Numbered from the stretch's first letter, positions 1 through 7,674 are shown. The stretch: DNA of 11,453 nucleotides from Hirudo medicinalis (GCA_011800805.1 MPNW01001148.1:15182-26634); one strand, 5' to 3'. Notes: a model not told the origin generated them from the letters alone. Numbers and translations: made by a program.

Positions 1-250
1 GTGAGTGAGTGAGTGAGTGTGTGAGTGGATGGGTGAGTGGGTGGGTGAGTGAGTGAGTGAGTGAGTGAGTGAGTGAGTGAGTGAGTGGGTGGGTGAGTGA
101 GTGAGTGAGTGATTGAGTGAGTGGGTGGGTGGGTGTATTTAGTGGTAACCGAGTGGGTAATCGAGTGGGTGAGTGAGTGAATGAGTGGGTGGGTGGATTT
201 AGTGGTAACCGAGTGGGTAATCGAGTGAGTAACCAAGTGAGTGAATGGGT
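1..250. repeat. (GTGA)n/(GTGG)n array with an exact 60-bp duplication
   Basis: Degenerate GTGA/GTGG tetranucleotide array. Positions 131-170 and 191-230 repeat with a 60-bp period and share ATTTAGTGGTAACCGAGTGG, differing at only a few bases. The plus strand is strongly G-rich with almost no C. Confidence 0.9.
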
Positions 251-410
251 GAGTGAGTTATTTATTGAACTTGAGAATGAGTGAGAGAAGGAGGAGATGG
301 ATGAGTCATCGAGTGGCAATGAGATTGATTGACCCGTGAATTCGAAACGATTGATAAATATGCATCAACCGCAACAGCTCAATCGTGACGATTGTCACTA
401 CTTCCCTCCG

Positions 411-508
411 TATCATCATCATAACCATCATCACCGTAATCATCACCATCATCATCGTCGTCGTCATCATCATCATCACCACCATCGGCGTCGTCGTCGT
501 CGTCGTGA
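411..508. repeat. (CAT/CGT)n trinucleotide repeat
   Basis: Interrupted CAT/CAC/CGT array. Reading it gives poly-His/poly-Arg or poly-Ile/Val frames, which are artefacts of the repeat. Confidence 0.9.
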
Positions 509-674
509 TATCGCTAGCAGCTACGGCCTCTGCGTTAGCGAAACCACAGCGGGTGGTCTTGATGGTAGTGTCGTAGATTTAAGACTGATTGAACGTTCTC
601 TTGGACGACTTAAAACAGTTCTTGTCCCGATGGTTGTTGGTGTTGTCGGTCGGATTCGTAACTGTTGAGGTGAG

Positions 675-858
675 GTTGTTGCTGTTGTTGTTGTTGAATG
701 ATGATGATTGTTGTTGTTGTTGTTGTATTGGAATGGTGATGGTGATGATTGTTGTTGTTGTTGTTGTATTTGAATGGTGATGATGATTGTTGTTACATTT
801 GAATGACGATAATGATGATTGTCGCTGTTGTTGTTGTTATTGTTGTTATTGTTATTAC
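675..858. repeat. (TTG)n with GATGATG spacers, about 40-bp minisatellite
   Basis: Runs of TTG alternate with TTGAATGGTGATGATG-type spacers. The GATTGTTG junctions start at 706, 747, 785 and 817, giving an imperfect unit of 32-41 bp. Confidence 0.85.
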
Positions 859-1116
859 CTTTATTCTGTTGTTCTGTTGTATTCGTAAACAAAAAAGTGA
901 ATTAATCTCACCAAAAACAACAACAACAGCAACAAGTCGACTTCTTCTCAGAGTTTAGACTCAAACTTGTTGCAACTGTTGAACATTTTTTGGTCGTCTG
1001 AGTGCGACGAACTGTTCGAGTTGTGGAATTGAATCTCTGTGGAAGTTGGAGGCATTTTGTTGTTGTTGTTGTTGATGGATGAACGATGGATGAATGCATG
1101 CATGAACAGATGGTTA

Positions 1117-1191
1117 AATGGATGAATGGACGGACGGACGGACGGACGGATGGATGGATGGATGGATGGATGGATGGATGGATGGATGGAT
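1117..1191. repeat. (GGAC)n then (GGAT)n tetranucleotide repeat
   Basis: A clean switch from GGAC to GGAT units. The WMDG-type and HPSI-type peptides in its six frames are repeat artefacts. Confidence 0.92.
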
Positions 1192-1412
1192 TGGTGCAAC
1201 GAGGAGAAAGAAAGCAAGAAAGAAATAAAGAAGACATTCCAACCGCTTGGAACCTCCAGAGATCAGAAGATCAGAGATCAGAGGTCACCAGTGAAACACA
1301 AGAAACTCCTCAAAACCATGGAATCTACAATTAGCAGCCAATAAAATCCTGTTCGTCTGAAAAATAATTCACTAAAAATAAATGAAAGCATACGAGTGCA
1401 TTGGAGATACTT

Positions 1413-1480
1413 AGACGCACAAGCAGAGTGACAGACGCATAGAAGCAGAGTGACAAGGACGCATAGAAGCAGACAGACAC
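1413..1480. repeat. Short tandem repeat, about 20-24 bp, three units
   Basis: AGACGCA(C/T)A-GAAGCAGAGTGAC-like units begin at about 1413, 1433 and 1457, with a 4-bp length difference between units. Confidence 0.75.
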
Positions 1481-1554
1481 TTGAAGATTACTTTCTGTAC
1501 CTTCATACTTGGCCATCGTGAAGCTAAGTATCCTATTGGTACTGTATCCAGAGT

Positions 1555-1640
1555 TTGTGCGTGCGTGTGTGTGTGTTTGTGTGTATCAAGTTGTGTGCGT
1601 GCATGAGGCGCTAATGTGTGCGTGAAGGGGAGAGAGAGAG
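1555..1640. repeat. (GT)n-rich tract ending in (GA)n
   Basis: Interrupted GT dinucleotide tract at 1557-1620, then GAGAGAGAGAGAG at about 1629-1641. Confidence 0.8.
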
Positions 1641-1885
1641 AGCTCATTGAATATTCATGATGAGTTGATGAATTAGGAACGTCAATTGTTCTGCTCGATT
1701 TTACGTCCTCGATCGATTGAATGGTTGATAAAATTTGGTTGACCGATTGATTGAACGGTTGATAGGAACGATTCTGACTGATCTGTTTTTAATTTGATTG
1801 ATCGTCTTCTCATCGACTGCTTGACTTGATTTTGATCCGAGGACAATTGAACCGTCGAGAGTATGCAAATGCTTCACGAATGCCT

Positions 1886-2034
1886 CCCCTCCTCCTCCTC
1901 GTCGTCGTCGTCGTCGACTTCATCATCGTGATCATCATCACCACCGCCGTCATCACTACCGTCGTCATCATCGTCATCACCACCATCATCATCGTCATCG
2001 TCATCTTAATCACACTCATCATCATCCATTATTT
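1886..2034. repeat. (CTC)n, (GTC)n, (CAT)n tract running into the first LIM acceptor
   Basis: Pyrimidine-rich trinucleotide repeats CTC, CGT and CAT/CAC fill the last 150 bp before the acceptor at 2044-2045. Here the repeat itself could serve as polypyrimidine tract. Confidence 0.85.
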
Positions 2035-2045
2035 CCATTCCGCAG

Positions 2046-2246
2046 CTGATATTTTCCGGGGAGTACACCAAAGCCATGGACCAGGACTGGCACAACGGCC
2101 ACTTCGCCTGCTACCAGTGCGACCTCAACCTCACTGGCCACAGGTACGTCCTCAGGGACGACCACCCCTACTGCATCGACTGCTATGAGGGTCTCTTCGC
2201 ACACGTCTGTCAGGAGTGCAAGAGCGTCATAGGAACAGATTCCAAG
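2046..2246 (+). CDS. Lmpt: LIM gene exon 1 of window: end of a LIM with a His ligand, plus CxxC of the next LIM
   Basis: 201 nt, phase 0 in and out. The acceptor is TTTCCATTCCGCAG at 2032-2045 and the donor AAG|GTTAGG at 2247. It encodes LIFSGEYTKAMDQDWHNGHF and onward. The fourth zinc position is His (W-H-x2-H-F-x-C-x2-C), the variant seen in the second LIM of Testin, Prickle and limpet proteins. The exon ends after C55 and C58 of the next LIM and the phrase VIGTDSK. The in-frame ATG at 2076 is internal to the domain and is not a credible start. The previous exon should end with the matching CxxC, which is not visible in 1-2045. Confidence 0.92.
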
Positions 2247-2831
2247 GTTAGGGTTGATGGTTGATTGATTGATTGATTGATTGATTGAAATCGAATGGAG
2301 TTGATTGGTTTTATGGGCACGGTCGAGAGATGTTTATTTTCAATTTATTTTTTTTTAAACTGTTATGTTTTGTTATTACCTTCTTAAGATGGTGACTGGG
2401 ATGATAATGATGGTTGTGATGATGACGACGATGATGATGATGATGATGATGATAATGATAATTAATGTGATGATGACGACGATGATGATGATGATAATGA
2501 TAATTAATGTGATGACGACGACGATGGTGATGATGATGATGATGATAATAATTAATGTGATGATGATGATGATGATGATGACGACGACGACGATGGTGAT
2601 GATGATGATGATGATTAATGTGATGACGATGATGATGGTGATGGTGGTGATGATGAATGTGATGATGACGATGACGACGATGTTGTGAGGGGGGGGAAGA
2701 ATGGTGAAAGTGATATCGAGTGCTGACGACGACTCATCTGCTCCAAGGGGACCAAATGTTTGAGACTGCCTTTTAAGGACAGAAATTCCTGAAATTATTT
2801 CATAATTTATAGCCGGATGAAAGCTAAAGAC

Positions 2832-2882
<51 letters not shown>

Positions 2883-3394
2883 GGCGTTGGAGGTGAATCA
2901 TCCTATCAAATATCATCATCATCGTCATCGTCGTCGTCGTCATCATTATCATCATCATCACCTTCATCATCGTCGTAGCGTGCGCCTCAATAATCAGAAT
3001 CTCTTCGACTGTATTTCCGTGTAGAAAGTCACGTGTCACTCAGATCACCTGTACCGACCTGTATTGACTCTGCCTCTTCACCTGCTATTTACGTAACCCA
3101 CGTCGTGCGATTGCTACCGTTGTTCTAAGTTTGCATAATTTACGAGCAACTGGCCTACCTGTCTCGACACCTGTATTGACTGTTCACCTGGCAAATGTTA
3201 TTGCTCGGTAAACAATGGGGATTACGCTCTGTTGGAGGGAGGAGTGTGGTGTGGTCAGGTGAGCGAATGATGATGACTTTTATGTAAGGGTGACAATGAG
3301 GTGATGATGATGATGATGTTGGTTTGTTGACGGTGATGATGATGATGATCGTCGTCGTCGTCGTTTATCTACACATCTAAATATTATTATCAAG

Positions 3395-3437
<43 letters not shown>

Positions 3438-4038
3438 TAACATTCATCATGATGATCATCAGGACCTGTCCTACAAGGACGCCCACTGGCACGAGAAGTG
3501 CTTCAAGTGCAGCGACTGCAGACTGTCGCTGGTCGACAAGCCGTTCGCGACGACAAACAACAAACTCTACTGCGCCGACTGCCATGACAACAACTTTGCA
3601 GCCAGATGCGACAGCTGCAACAAAGTCTTCAAATCCGGTTGGTTGATTGGTTGAGCGATGTTCAGTTGATTGTTTTGATTGATTGACTGATTTATTGACT
3701 GATTGATCGACTGACTGATTGACTGATTGATCGATTGGCTGATCGATTGGCTGATTGATTGACTGACTGATTGACTGGTTGATTGATTGATTTATGCTGT
3801 GCTCATGGTGGATATCTGAAGAAGTGACTGCACAAGCCCTTCTCTCGGGGAGCAGATTTCGTCAGTTCTCCACGGTTTTCCAGGGTTAGCGTTAGGGGGT
3901 ACTGGGGCCAACGTTTGGTACCCTGAGATGGCTTTGCACATTACTTAGCCAACGCTCGACAACTTATGGTATCATGCAACCTAATTATTAATGTTGTTGT
4001 TGTTGTCGTCGTCGTCGTCGTCGTCGTTGTTGTTGTTA

Positions 4039-4093
<55 letters not shown>

Positions 4094-5997
4094 GCTGATT
4101 GTTGAACAAGTTGTTGCCATTCATAGCTTCTGAGAAGTACCCACTGCGCTTCCAAGTATGCTTCCTTGCCAATCGAAATTCCTTTCCATTGTATCTTTGT
4201 TGTTGTTGTTGTTGTTGAGTGCTTCATCTGAATATATGAATATGCATGAGTATTAATAATAACAATAACAACAATCAACAATAATAATAATGTTGATGAC
4301 GACGATGATGATGATGAAGAAGAAGAAGATGATGATGATGATGATGATGATGATAAGGTAATACTAAGATATTAAACCATCAACCGATCATCTTTGATGT
4401 CGGGCTGTTCTTGTTTGTTGCTCAGCTGTTCAAGAGAATCACTTCTCTGCGTGTGGTCTGCACGTGACAGTTGGTTGGTTGGTGCTATTCTTTCCAGGAA
4501 GACATCGTCATCACTATTGTCATCATATTGTTATCATCATCGTCGTCGTCTTAGAAATGAAGTACAGTTGTAATGATGACAACGGGGATGGTGACGACGA
4601 CGACGATGATGATGACGAATACAAAGAAGATGAAGATGAACATGATGATGATAGTTATGACTATGAAGATGATGAGGATGGTGATGATTATGATGATGAT
4701 GATGTTGATGATTCCATGCAGGGATGAAGAAGTACGATTACAATGGCAAGCAGTTCCACCTGGAGTGCTTCTGCTGCACCGAGTGCAGGAAGCCCATCGC
4801 TGACCAGAGTTTCGTACCCCGCAACCAGTCCATCATCTGCGTGCCCTGCTTCGAAAAGCACCACGCCCAGAGGTGCAACAAGTGCGGCGGGGTAAGTTGA
4901 CCCCCGTGTCCTTCCTTCATCCCTCTCTCTGACCCTTATTATGGCCGCCTCATCACATTATAATATTCATTTATGTCGTCGCCATCATCGTCATCATCGT
5001 CATCATCATCATCATCATGTGACCTCATCTGATTCTGATGCCATAAGACCAGCCAGTCATACTGCCGACCTAGGCTACCCCCATCATTTGATTGCCCCTT
5101 GACCCTGTCACCCACGACCTTCCCAGGTGATCAGCAAGGGCGGAGTTTCGTACAAGGAGAGCGCCTACCACAGGGAGTGCTTCGTGTGTCAGAGGTGCGA
5201 CAAACTCCTTGCCGGGGAGAAGTTTGTGACCAGGGACGAGAAGCCCTACTGCTCGGACTGCTTCAACGACTGTTTCGCGAAGAAGTGCTACCTCTGCAAG
5301 AAGGCCATTTCGGGTTAGTGGGGGAACGTGGTGGTCGTTCGGTCTGTGTATCGGATCTGTTATGGACGTGTGAAGCATGCATAATAATAATAATAATAAT
5401 GATAATGGTAATGATAATGATAGTGATAATGATAATAATAATAATAATAATATGTGGTTTAAGTTTAAATATGACTCGTCATCGTCATCATCATCATCAT
5501 GGTCATCATCTTCATCATCATCATCATCATCATCATCATCTTCATCATCATCATCTTCATCATCATCATCATCATCTGCGAGTTTGTAACGAGCGTGTGA
5601 AGTTTTGTTATAACATGCAGAGTTCATGCTAATGATTAAAGTCGTGAATCATGGTAATTAGTTTGTTAGTACTTATGAGACCCTGCTAAGTTAACTGAAC
5701 CTTTGACCTTTGAACCCACCTGAACCATCTCGAGTGTGGGTGGCCTCCAAGAATGGCTCGGCCTCGTAGAAGCAAGGAGCACCATGCCACTATTTCTTCC
5801 ACTTGGTGGGATTTCCCCAATTTATTGACTCCTTACTTTCGATTCCAGGCATGTCCGGAAATACCAAGTACGTGTCGTTCGAGGACCGCCACTGGCACAG
5901 CGACTGCTTCCAGTGCACCAGGTGCTCGTCGTCCCTCGTGGGTCAGGGCTTCGTCCTGGACGGGGAAGACATACTCTGCTCTGTCTGCATCAACTGA
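2046..5997 (+). CDS. Lmpt: Limpet/FHL-type four-and-a-half LIM domain protein, C-terminal 293 residues (5 exons)
   Basis: Join 2046-2246, 3463-3637, 4722-4891, 5127-5313 and 5849-5997 (882 nt, 293 residues plus TGA). Every junction is GT-AG and phases match (0, 1, 0, 1). Zinc ligands in this numbering: half LIM H16, H19, C22, C25, C43, C46; then four full LIMs beginning at C55, C116, C177 and C236, each with C-x2-C, H-x2-C-x2-C-x2-C, 17 residues, then C-x2-C, the last at C288/C291. Spacing and phrases such as YKDAHWHEKCF and FEDRHWH match the FHL/limpet family, whose short members are about 280 residues. LIM domains bind proteins; these scaffolds act at muscle attachment sites, sarcomeres and in nuclei (family knowledge). 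The first exon starts mid-LIM, so its CxxC pair must lie upstream. Limpet and nematode LIM-9 have long forms with a PET domain and more LIMs, which would fit (inference). No start codon lies in the window. Confidence 0.93.
2255..2290. repeat. (TTGA)n just after the first LIM donor
   Basis: About seven TTGA units start roughly 10 bp inside the intron, right after GTTAGGGTTGATGG. Confidence 0.9.
2397..2684. repeat. GAT/GAC minisatellite with ATTAATGTGATGA spacers (intron 1)
   Basis: Trinucleotide GAT/GAC array broken by ATTAATGTGATGA at 2461, 2503, 2551 and 2614. The distances 42, 48 and 63 are all multiples of three, so a Met-rich frame stays open for 107 codons without being coding. Confidence 0.88.
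2831..2977. repeat. (GAT)n facing (ATC)n: snapback inverted repeat (intron 1)
   Basis: GAT/GGT repeats at 2831-2884 face ATC/GTC repeats at about 2911-2977, with about 26 bp between. On RNA they can pair into a long imperfect hairpin. Confidence 0.8.
3304..3437. repeat. (GAT)n/(CGT)n and (TAA)n tracts before LIM exon 2
   Basis: GATGATGATGATG at 3304-3317, GAT then CGT units at 3332-3364, then about thirteen TAA units at 3398-3437. The TAA tract ends about 25 bp before the exon 2 acceptor. Confidence 0.88.
3463..3637 (+). CDS. Lmpt: LIM gene exon 2 of window
   Basis: 175 nt, phase 0 in, phase 1 out. It opens DLSYKDAHWHEKCFKCSDC, finishing the LIM whose CxxC lies in the previous exon (C55, C58, H77, C80, C83, C86, C104, C107), and ends with C116/C119 of the next LIM and KS. 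The acceptor AG (3461-3462) has almost no pyrimidine tract: it follows a (TAA)n tract and ATCATGATGATCATC. The donor is TCCG|GTTGGT at 3638, and reading on into the intron meets a stop within five codons. Confidence 0.92.
3640..3794. repeat. (TTGA/CTGA/TCGA)n degenerate tetranucleotide tract after LIM exon 2 donor
   Basis: A 155-bp degenerate array of ATTGATTGACTGATTG-type units begins at the donor GTTGGTTG itself. It is the same motif family as the tract after exon 1. Confidence 0.85.
3848..3922 (+). repeat. Dispersed repeat copy A (intron 2)
   Basis: 3848-3885 matches the reverse complement of 9012-9049 at 31 of 38 positions (shared core GTCAGTTCT and TTTCCAGGG). Further on, both copies have TTAGGG-like sequence, then GGGGTAC and a GTACC. 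Copy A also holds a GGGTAC...GTACCC inverted repeat at 3897-3922. Confidence 0.7.
3990..4217. repeat. (TTG)n and (GTC)n tracts (intron 2)
   Basis: TTG and GTC units at 3990-4093 and a second TTG run at 4198-4217. The poly-Asn/poly-Gln/poly-Asp frames on the minus strand come from the repeat. Between them, 4094-4197 is unique and I cannot assign it. Confidence 0.85.
4284..4355. repeat. (GAT)n with (GAA)n insert (intron 2)
   Basis: GAC/GAT units, then GAAGAAGAAGAAG, then GAT units to about 4355. Confidence 0.85.
4501..4714. repeat. (ATC/GTC)n facing (GAT/GAC)n before the exon 3 acceptor
   Basis: ATC/GTC units at 4503-4551 are complementary to the long GAT/GAC/GAA array at 4573-4714. The array ends 7 bp before the acceptor AG at 4720-4721. 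Confidence 0.82.
4722..4891 (+). CDS. Lmpt: LIM gene exon 3 of window
   Basis: 170 nt, phase 1 in, phase 0 out. The codon split across the junction is Gly. It encodes MKKYDYNGKQFHLECFCC and onward, ending at CNKCGG. Ligands are C116, C119, H138, C141, C144, C147, C165 and C168. The usual Trp before the ligand His is Phe here (QFH). The acceptor GATTCCATGCAG directly follows about 145 bp of GAT/GAC repeat, so it has a poor pyrimidine tract. The donor GGG|GTAAGT at 4892 is strong. ICVPCFEKHH matches the corresponding LIM of FHL proteins, which ends CVPCYEKQH. Confidence 0.92.
4976..5019. repeat. (ATC/GTC)n tract (intron 3)
   Basis: Short CATCATCGTC array in the middle of the 235-bp intron 3. 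Confidence 0.85.
5127..5313 (+). CDS. Lmpt: LIM gene exon 4 of window
   Basis: 187 nt, phase 0 in, phase 1 out. The acceptor CGACCTTCCCAG is good; the donor is TCGG|GTTAGT at 5314. It encodes VISKGGVSYKESAYHRECF and onward, completing the LIM from C177/C180 (H197, C200, C203, C206, C224, C227), then C236/C239 of the last LIM and KKAIS. KGGVSY is at the position of TGGVTY in FHL proteins. Tyr replaces the usual Trp before H197. C231 is an extra cysteine, not a zinc ligand by spacing. Intron 3 before it is the shortest of the gene (235 bp). Confidence 0.93.
5381..5578. repeat. (TAA)n - unique core - (TCA)n composite (intron 4)
   Basis: TAA and TGATAA units at 5381-5450, a short unique core at 5456-5480, then (TCA)n with CTT breaks to 5576. 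The core (5456-5483) is one arm of an exact 28-nt inverted pair with 6311-6338. Confidence 0.9.
5849..5997 (+). CDS. Lmpt: LIM gene terminal exon with stop
   Basis: 149 nt including TGA at 5995-5997. The acceptor is TTACTTTCGATTCCAG; the split codon is Gly. It encodes MSGNTKYVSFEDRHWH and onward, with ligands H261, C264, C267, C270, C288 and C291 completing the LIM begun at C236/C239. The protein stops two residues after the last cysteine (C-S-V-C-I-N), slightly shorter than human FHL2, which ends CPDCGKDI. Vertebrate FHL proteins also end a few residues after the final LIM. The ATG at 5851 is a normal internal Met. Confidence 0.94.
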
Positions 5998-6243
5998 GGG
6001 ACCCGGGATAGAAGGGTCGATGGACGGACGGATGGACAGAAGGGAGGGGAGAGAGGGACGGATGGATGGATGGACGAGAATGAAGAGGAGAAGGAGAAGA
6101 AAATGGCGGCACCATCTTGCCACTGCTCCGTGATTTGAACCTCCGTGATTTGTTTACATTCGTGAACCTCCTGATGATGATGATGATGATGAACTTGACT
6201 TTCAGTGTTTGACTAAGATGTTGATTAAGAGGAAGAATAATAA

Positions 6244-6282
6244 GAATGACGATGATGACGACGACGATGATGATGACGATGT

Positions 6283-6315
<33 letters not shown>

Positions 6316-6338
6316 CGAGTCATATTTAAACTTAAACC
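6244..6338. repeat. (GAT/GAC)n ending in the second inverted 28-nt arm
   Basis: GAT/GAC array at 6244-6316 followed by GAGTCATATTTAAACTTAAA. Positions 6311-6338 are the exact reverse complement of 5456-5483. Confidence 0.9.
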
Positions 6339-6791
6339 TTCTCCTGATGGCGTCTTTTTACTGCCATCAATCAATTTTCCATTTTTTGGACTTCTCATCC
6401 TCATATTCCAGTCAAGAGTTTCCAGTCACGTGGTTTCTGCCTTCCATCCTTCCTTCCTTCCTTCCATCCATCGGCATCGTCCTCATCCTCATCCTCATCA
6501 TCTCAAAACGACCTTCACCTCCAACCGAAACTGGATTTCCATCTCTGACACCTGACAGACCCTGTACCAGCCCACCTACCCCCCTCCAATGTATTTTTAT
6601 TCTTAGAGGATTGTTATCTGCATTATGAATTACGAATTATGAATTATTTATCGGCTTATGAATATTTGAACACCCCTTCATGAATATTGATGACATTGTC
6701 ATCATCATCATATTCATCATCATCACCATCGTTGACGATGTCTTCCAGTTCCTTTTGTGGTAGTTTCTACTTTCGCCATTGTATTTGTATT

Positions 6792-6813
6792 TGTTGTTGT
6801 TATTATTATTATT

Positions 6814-6846
<33 letters not shown>

Positions 6847-6862
6847 GCTGTTGTTGTTGTTG
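6792..6862. repeat. (TTA)n/(TTG)n tract
   Basis: TTGTTATTATTATTATTATTG followed by about fourteen TTG units with one CTG break. Poly-Cys and poly-Asn frames here are artefacts. Confidence 0.9.
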
Positions 6863-6978
6863 TGTTTGTAATTTTGAAAATCAGCCAGTAGGAGACTAGC
6901 ATAGGAGAGCAGCATCGGCACGATCACTCACACCAATAATTACGAACATTTACGAAGTAATTATCAGTAGTACTTATT

Positions 6979-7062
6979 GCTGTCGTCGTTGCTTCTGTCG
7001 CTGCTGCTGCTGCTGCAGTTGTTGCAGTTGTTGCTGCTGTTGTAGTTGTTGCTGCAGTTGTT
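6979..7062. repeat. (TGC/TTG)n compound repeat
   Basis: CTGCTGCTGCTGCTGCAG, then TTGTTGCAG-type units repeating every 9-12 bp. It contains several CTGCAG palindromes. Confidence 0.85.
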
Positions 7063-7162
7063 TGTAAGTCAAGGTCGACAGTAACGTTCGAGCTTCTTCT
7101 TTGCATTCTGCTCGTCCTCCTTGTCTGCCAACAACCACATCCTCAGCTCGAGAGGATCAATT

Positions 7163-7176
7163 GGTGGGTGGGTGGG
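7163..7176 (+). other. G-quadruplex motif
   Basis: GGTGGGTGGGTGGG: four G-runs with single-T loops, a strong two-tetrad motif that could form three with a bulge. Just downstream, CCACCCA at 7179-7185 could compete for pairing. Confidence 0.55.
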
Positions 7177-7539
7177 TTCCACCCAGTGGGGAGGAACGAA
7201 GCAATGCACCCGTGAGGTGTTAGAAGTCGTTGTTGGAATGTTGGTGTTGTTGGTGTTTTGATGTCGCTTCTGTGTCGTGTTGTGTGCATGTGTGTATGTG
7301 TTGTTTGTGTGTGTGTGTGTGCGTGTCGTTTGTCGTGGTATCCCTGTATCGTTGTAGGTCGTAATTATGGTTTTATTGATTGTGGATGATTGTCTTCGTT
7401 GTCGTCGTCGTGTTGTTGTTGTTGCTGTTGTTGTTGGATAGGGCAGTAATTATCCGTTATAATTAGGATGCAACTTGCCATGAATTTTAAAAAACTCGAT
7501 GACGTAGGTTAACATAATTTTTCAATCCATTCACTCATC

Positions 7540-7572
7540 GATCCACCCATCCATCCATCCATCCATCCATCC
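7540..7572. repeat. (CATC)n tetranucleotide repeat
   Basis: About eight CATC units, the complement of the GGAT units seen at 1150-1191 and 6060-6072. Confidence 0.9.
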
Positions 7573-7668
7573 ACCCTCCCGTCATCCTCGTCTCCATCAC
7601 ACCCAAGCCAAACTTTCCAAGACGAAGAAGACCAAGATTTAATCGATAAAAATGGTAAATACATTAAA

Positions 7669-7674
7669 AATAAA
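7669..7674 (+). terminator. First canonical polyadenylation signal downstream of the LIM stop
   Basis: AATAAA, with ATTAAA just before it at 7663. It lies about 1.67 kb after the LIM stop. It is a candidate 3' end for the LIM mRNA only if the 3' UTR is long; the region is AT-rich and chance matches are likely. Confidence 0.25.

Larger units (their letters stand above)
1..2045. other. Repeat-rich stretch upstream of the LIM exons, no supported gene
   Basis: Probably intron or 5' flank of the LIM gene. It is dominated by simple repeats, listed separately. The non-repetitive islands are 250-410, 508-668, 1200-1550 and 1630-1880. The island at 508-668 is open on both strands and ends at a good donor-like GAG|GTGAGG, but has no family signature. 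No C-x2-C followed by a LIM-like phrase is visible, so the exon with the missing first finger is probably further upstream. Confidence 0.6.
5998..7500. other. 3' UTR and downstream flank of the LIM gene
   Basis: No canonical AATAAA on the + strand follows the stop until 7669-7674. The 3' end of the LIM mRNA therefore uses either a variant signal or a long 3' UTR. The stretch holds GGAC/GGAT repeats (6020-6075), a GAT array (6244-6318), CTTCC/CATC tracts (6446-6505), TTG/CTG arrays (6792-7062), a GT tract (7280-7325) and no supported exon. Confidence 0.6.

Noticed and set aside
1..250. Possible telomeric or CRISPR-like repeat array at the window start
   Set aside because: The unit is degenerate GTGA/GTGG, not TTAGGG, and there are no unique spacers of constant length; it is a simple tetranucleotide array.
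336..668. His/Arg-rich 110-codon ORF with a unique second half
   Set aside because: The first half is a CAT/CGT microsatellite, the start is GTG, and 508-668 is open on both strands without family resemblance. It is not supported as coding.
2365..2688. 107-codon Met/Thr-rich ORF
   Set aside because: It is entirely GAT/GAC repeat inside LIM intron 1; it stays open because unit lengths are multiples of three.
4464..4727. Asp-rich ORF running up to LIM exon 3
   Set aside because: This is the GAT/GAC array before the acceptor. The LIM frame joins cleanly from exon 2 at 4722, so the upstream part is intron.
5070..5627. 185-codon minus-strand ORF
   Set aside because: It is the antisense shadow of LIM exon 4 combined with Asp-coding microsatellite; the plus strand has the zinc ligands and splice sites.
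5099..5632. 177-codon plus-strand ORF overlapping LIM exon 4
   Set aside because: It is out of frame with the LIM domain and ends in an Ile/His repeat; a shadow ORF.
6637..6927. Poly-Asn minus-strand ORF and poly-Cys plus-strand ORF
   Set aside because: Both are translations of TTG/TTA repeats.
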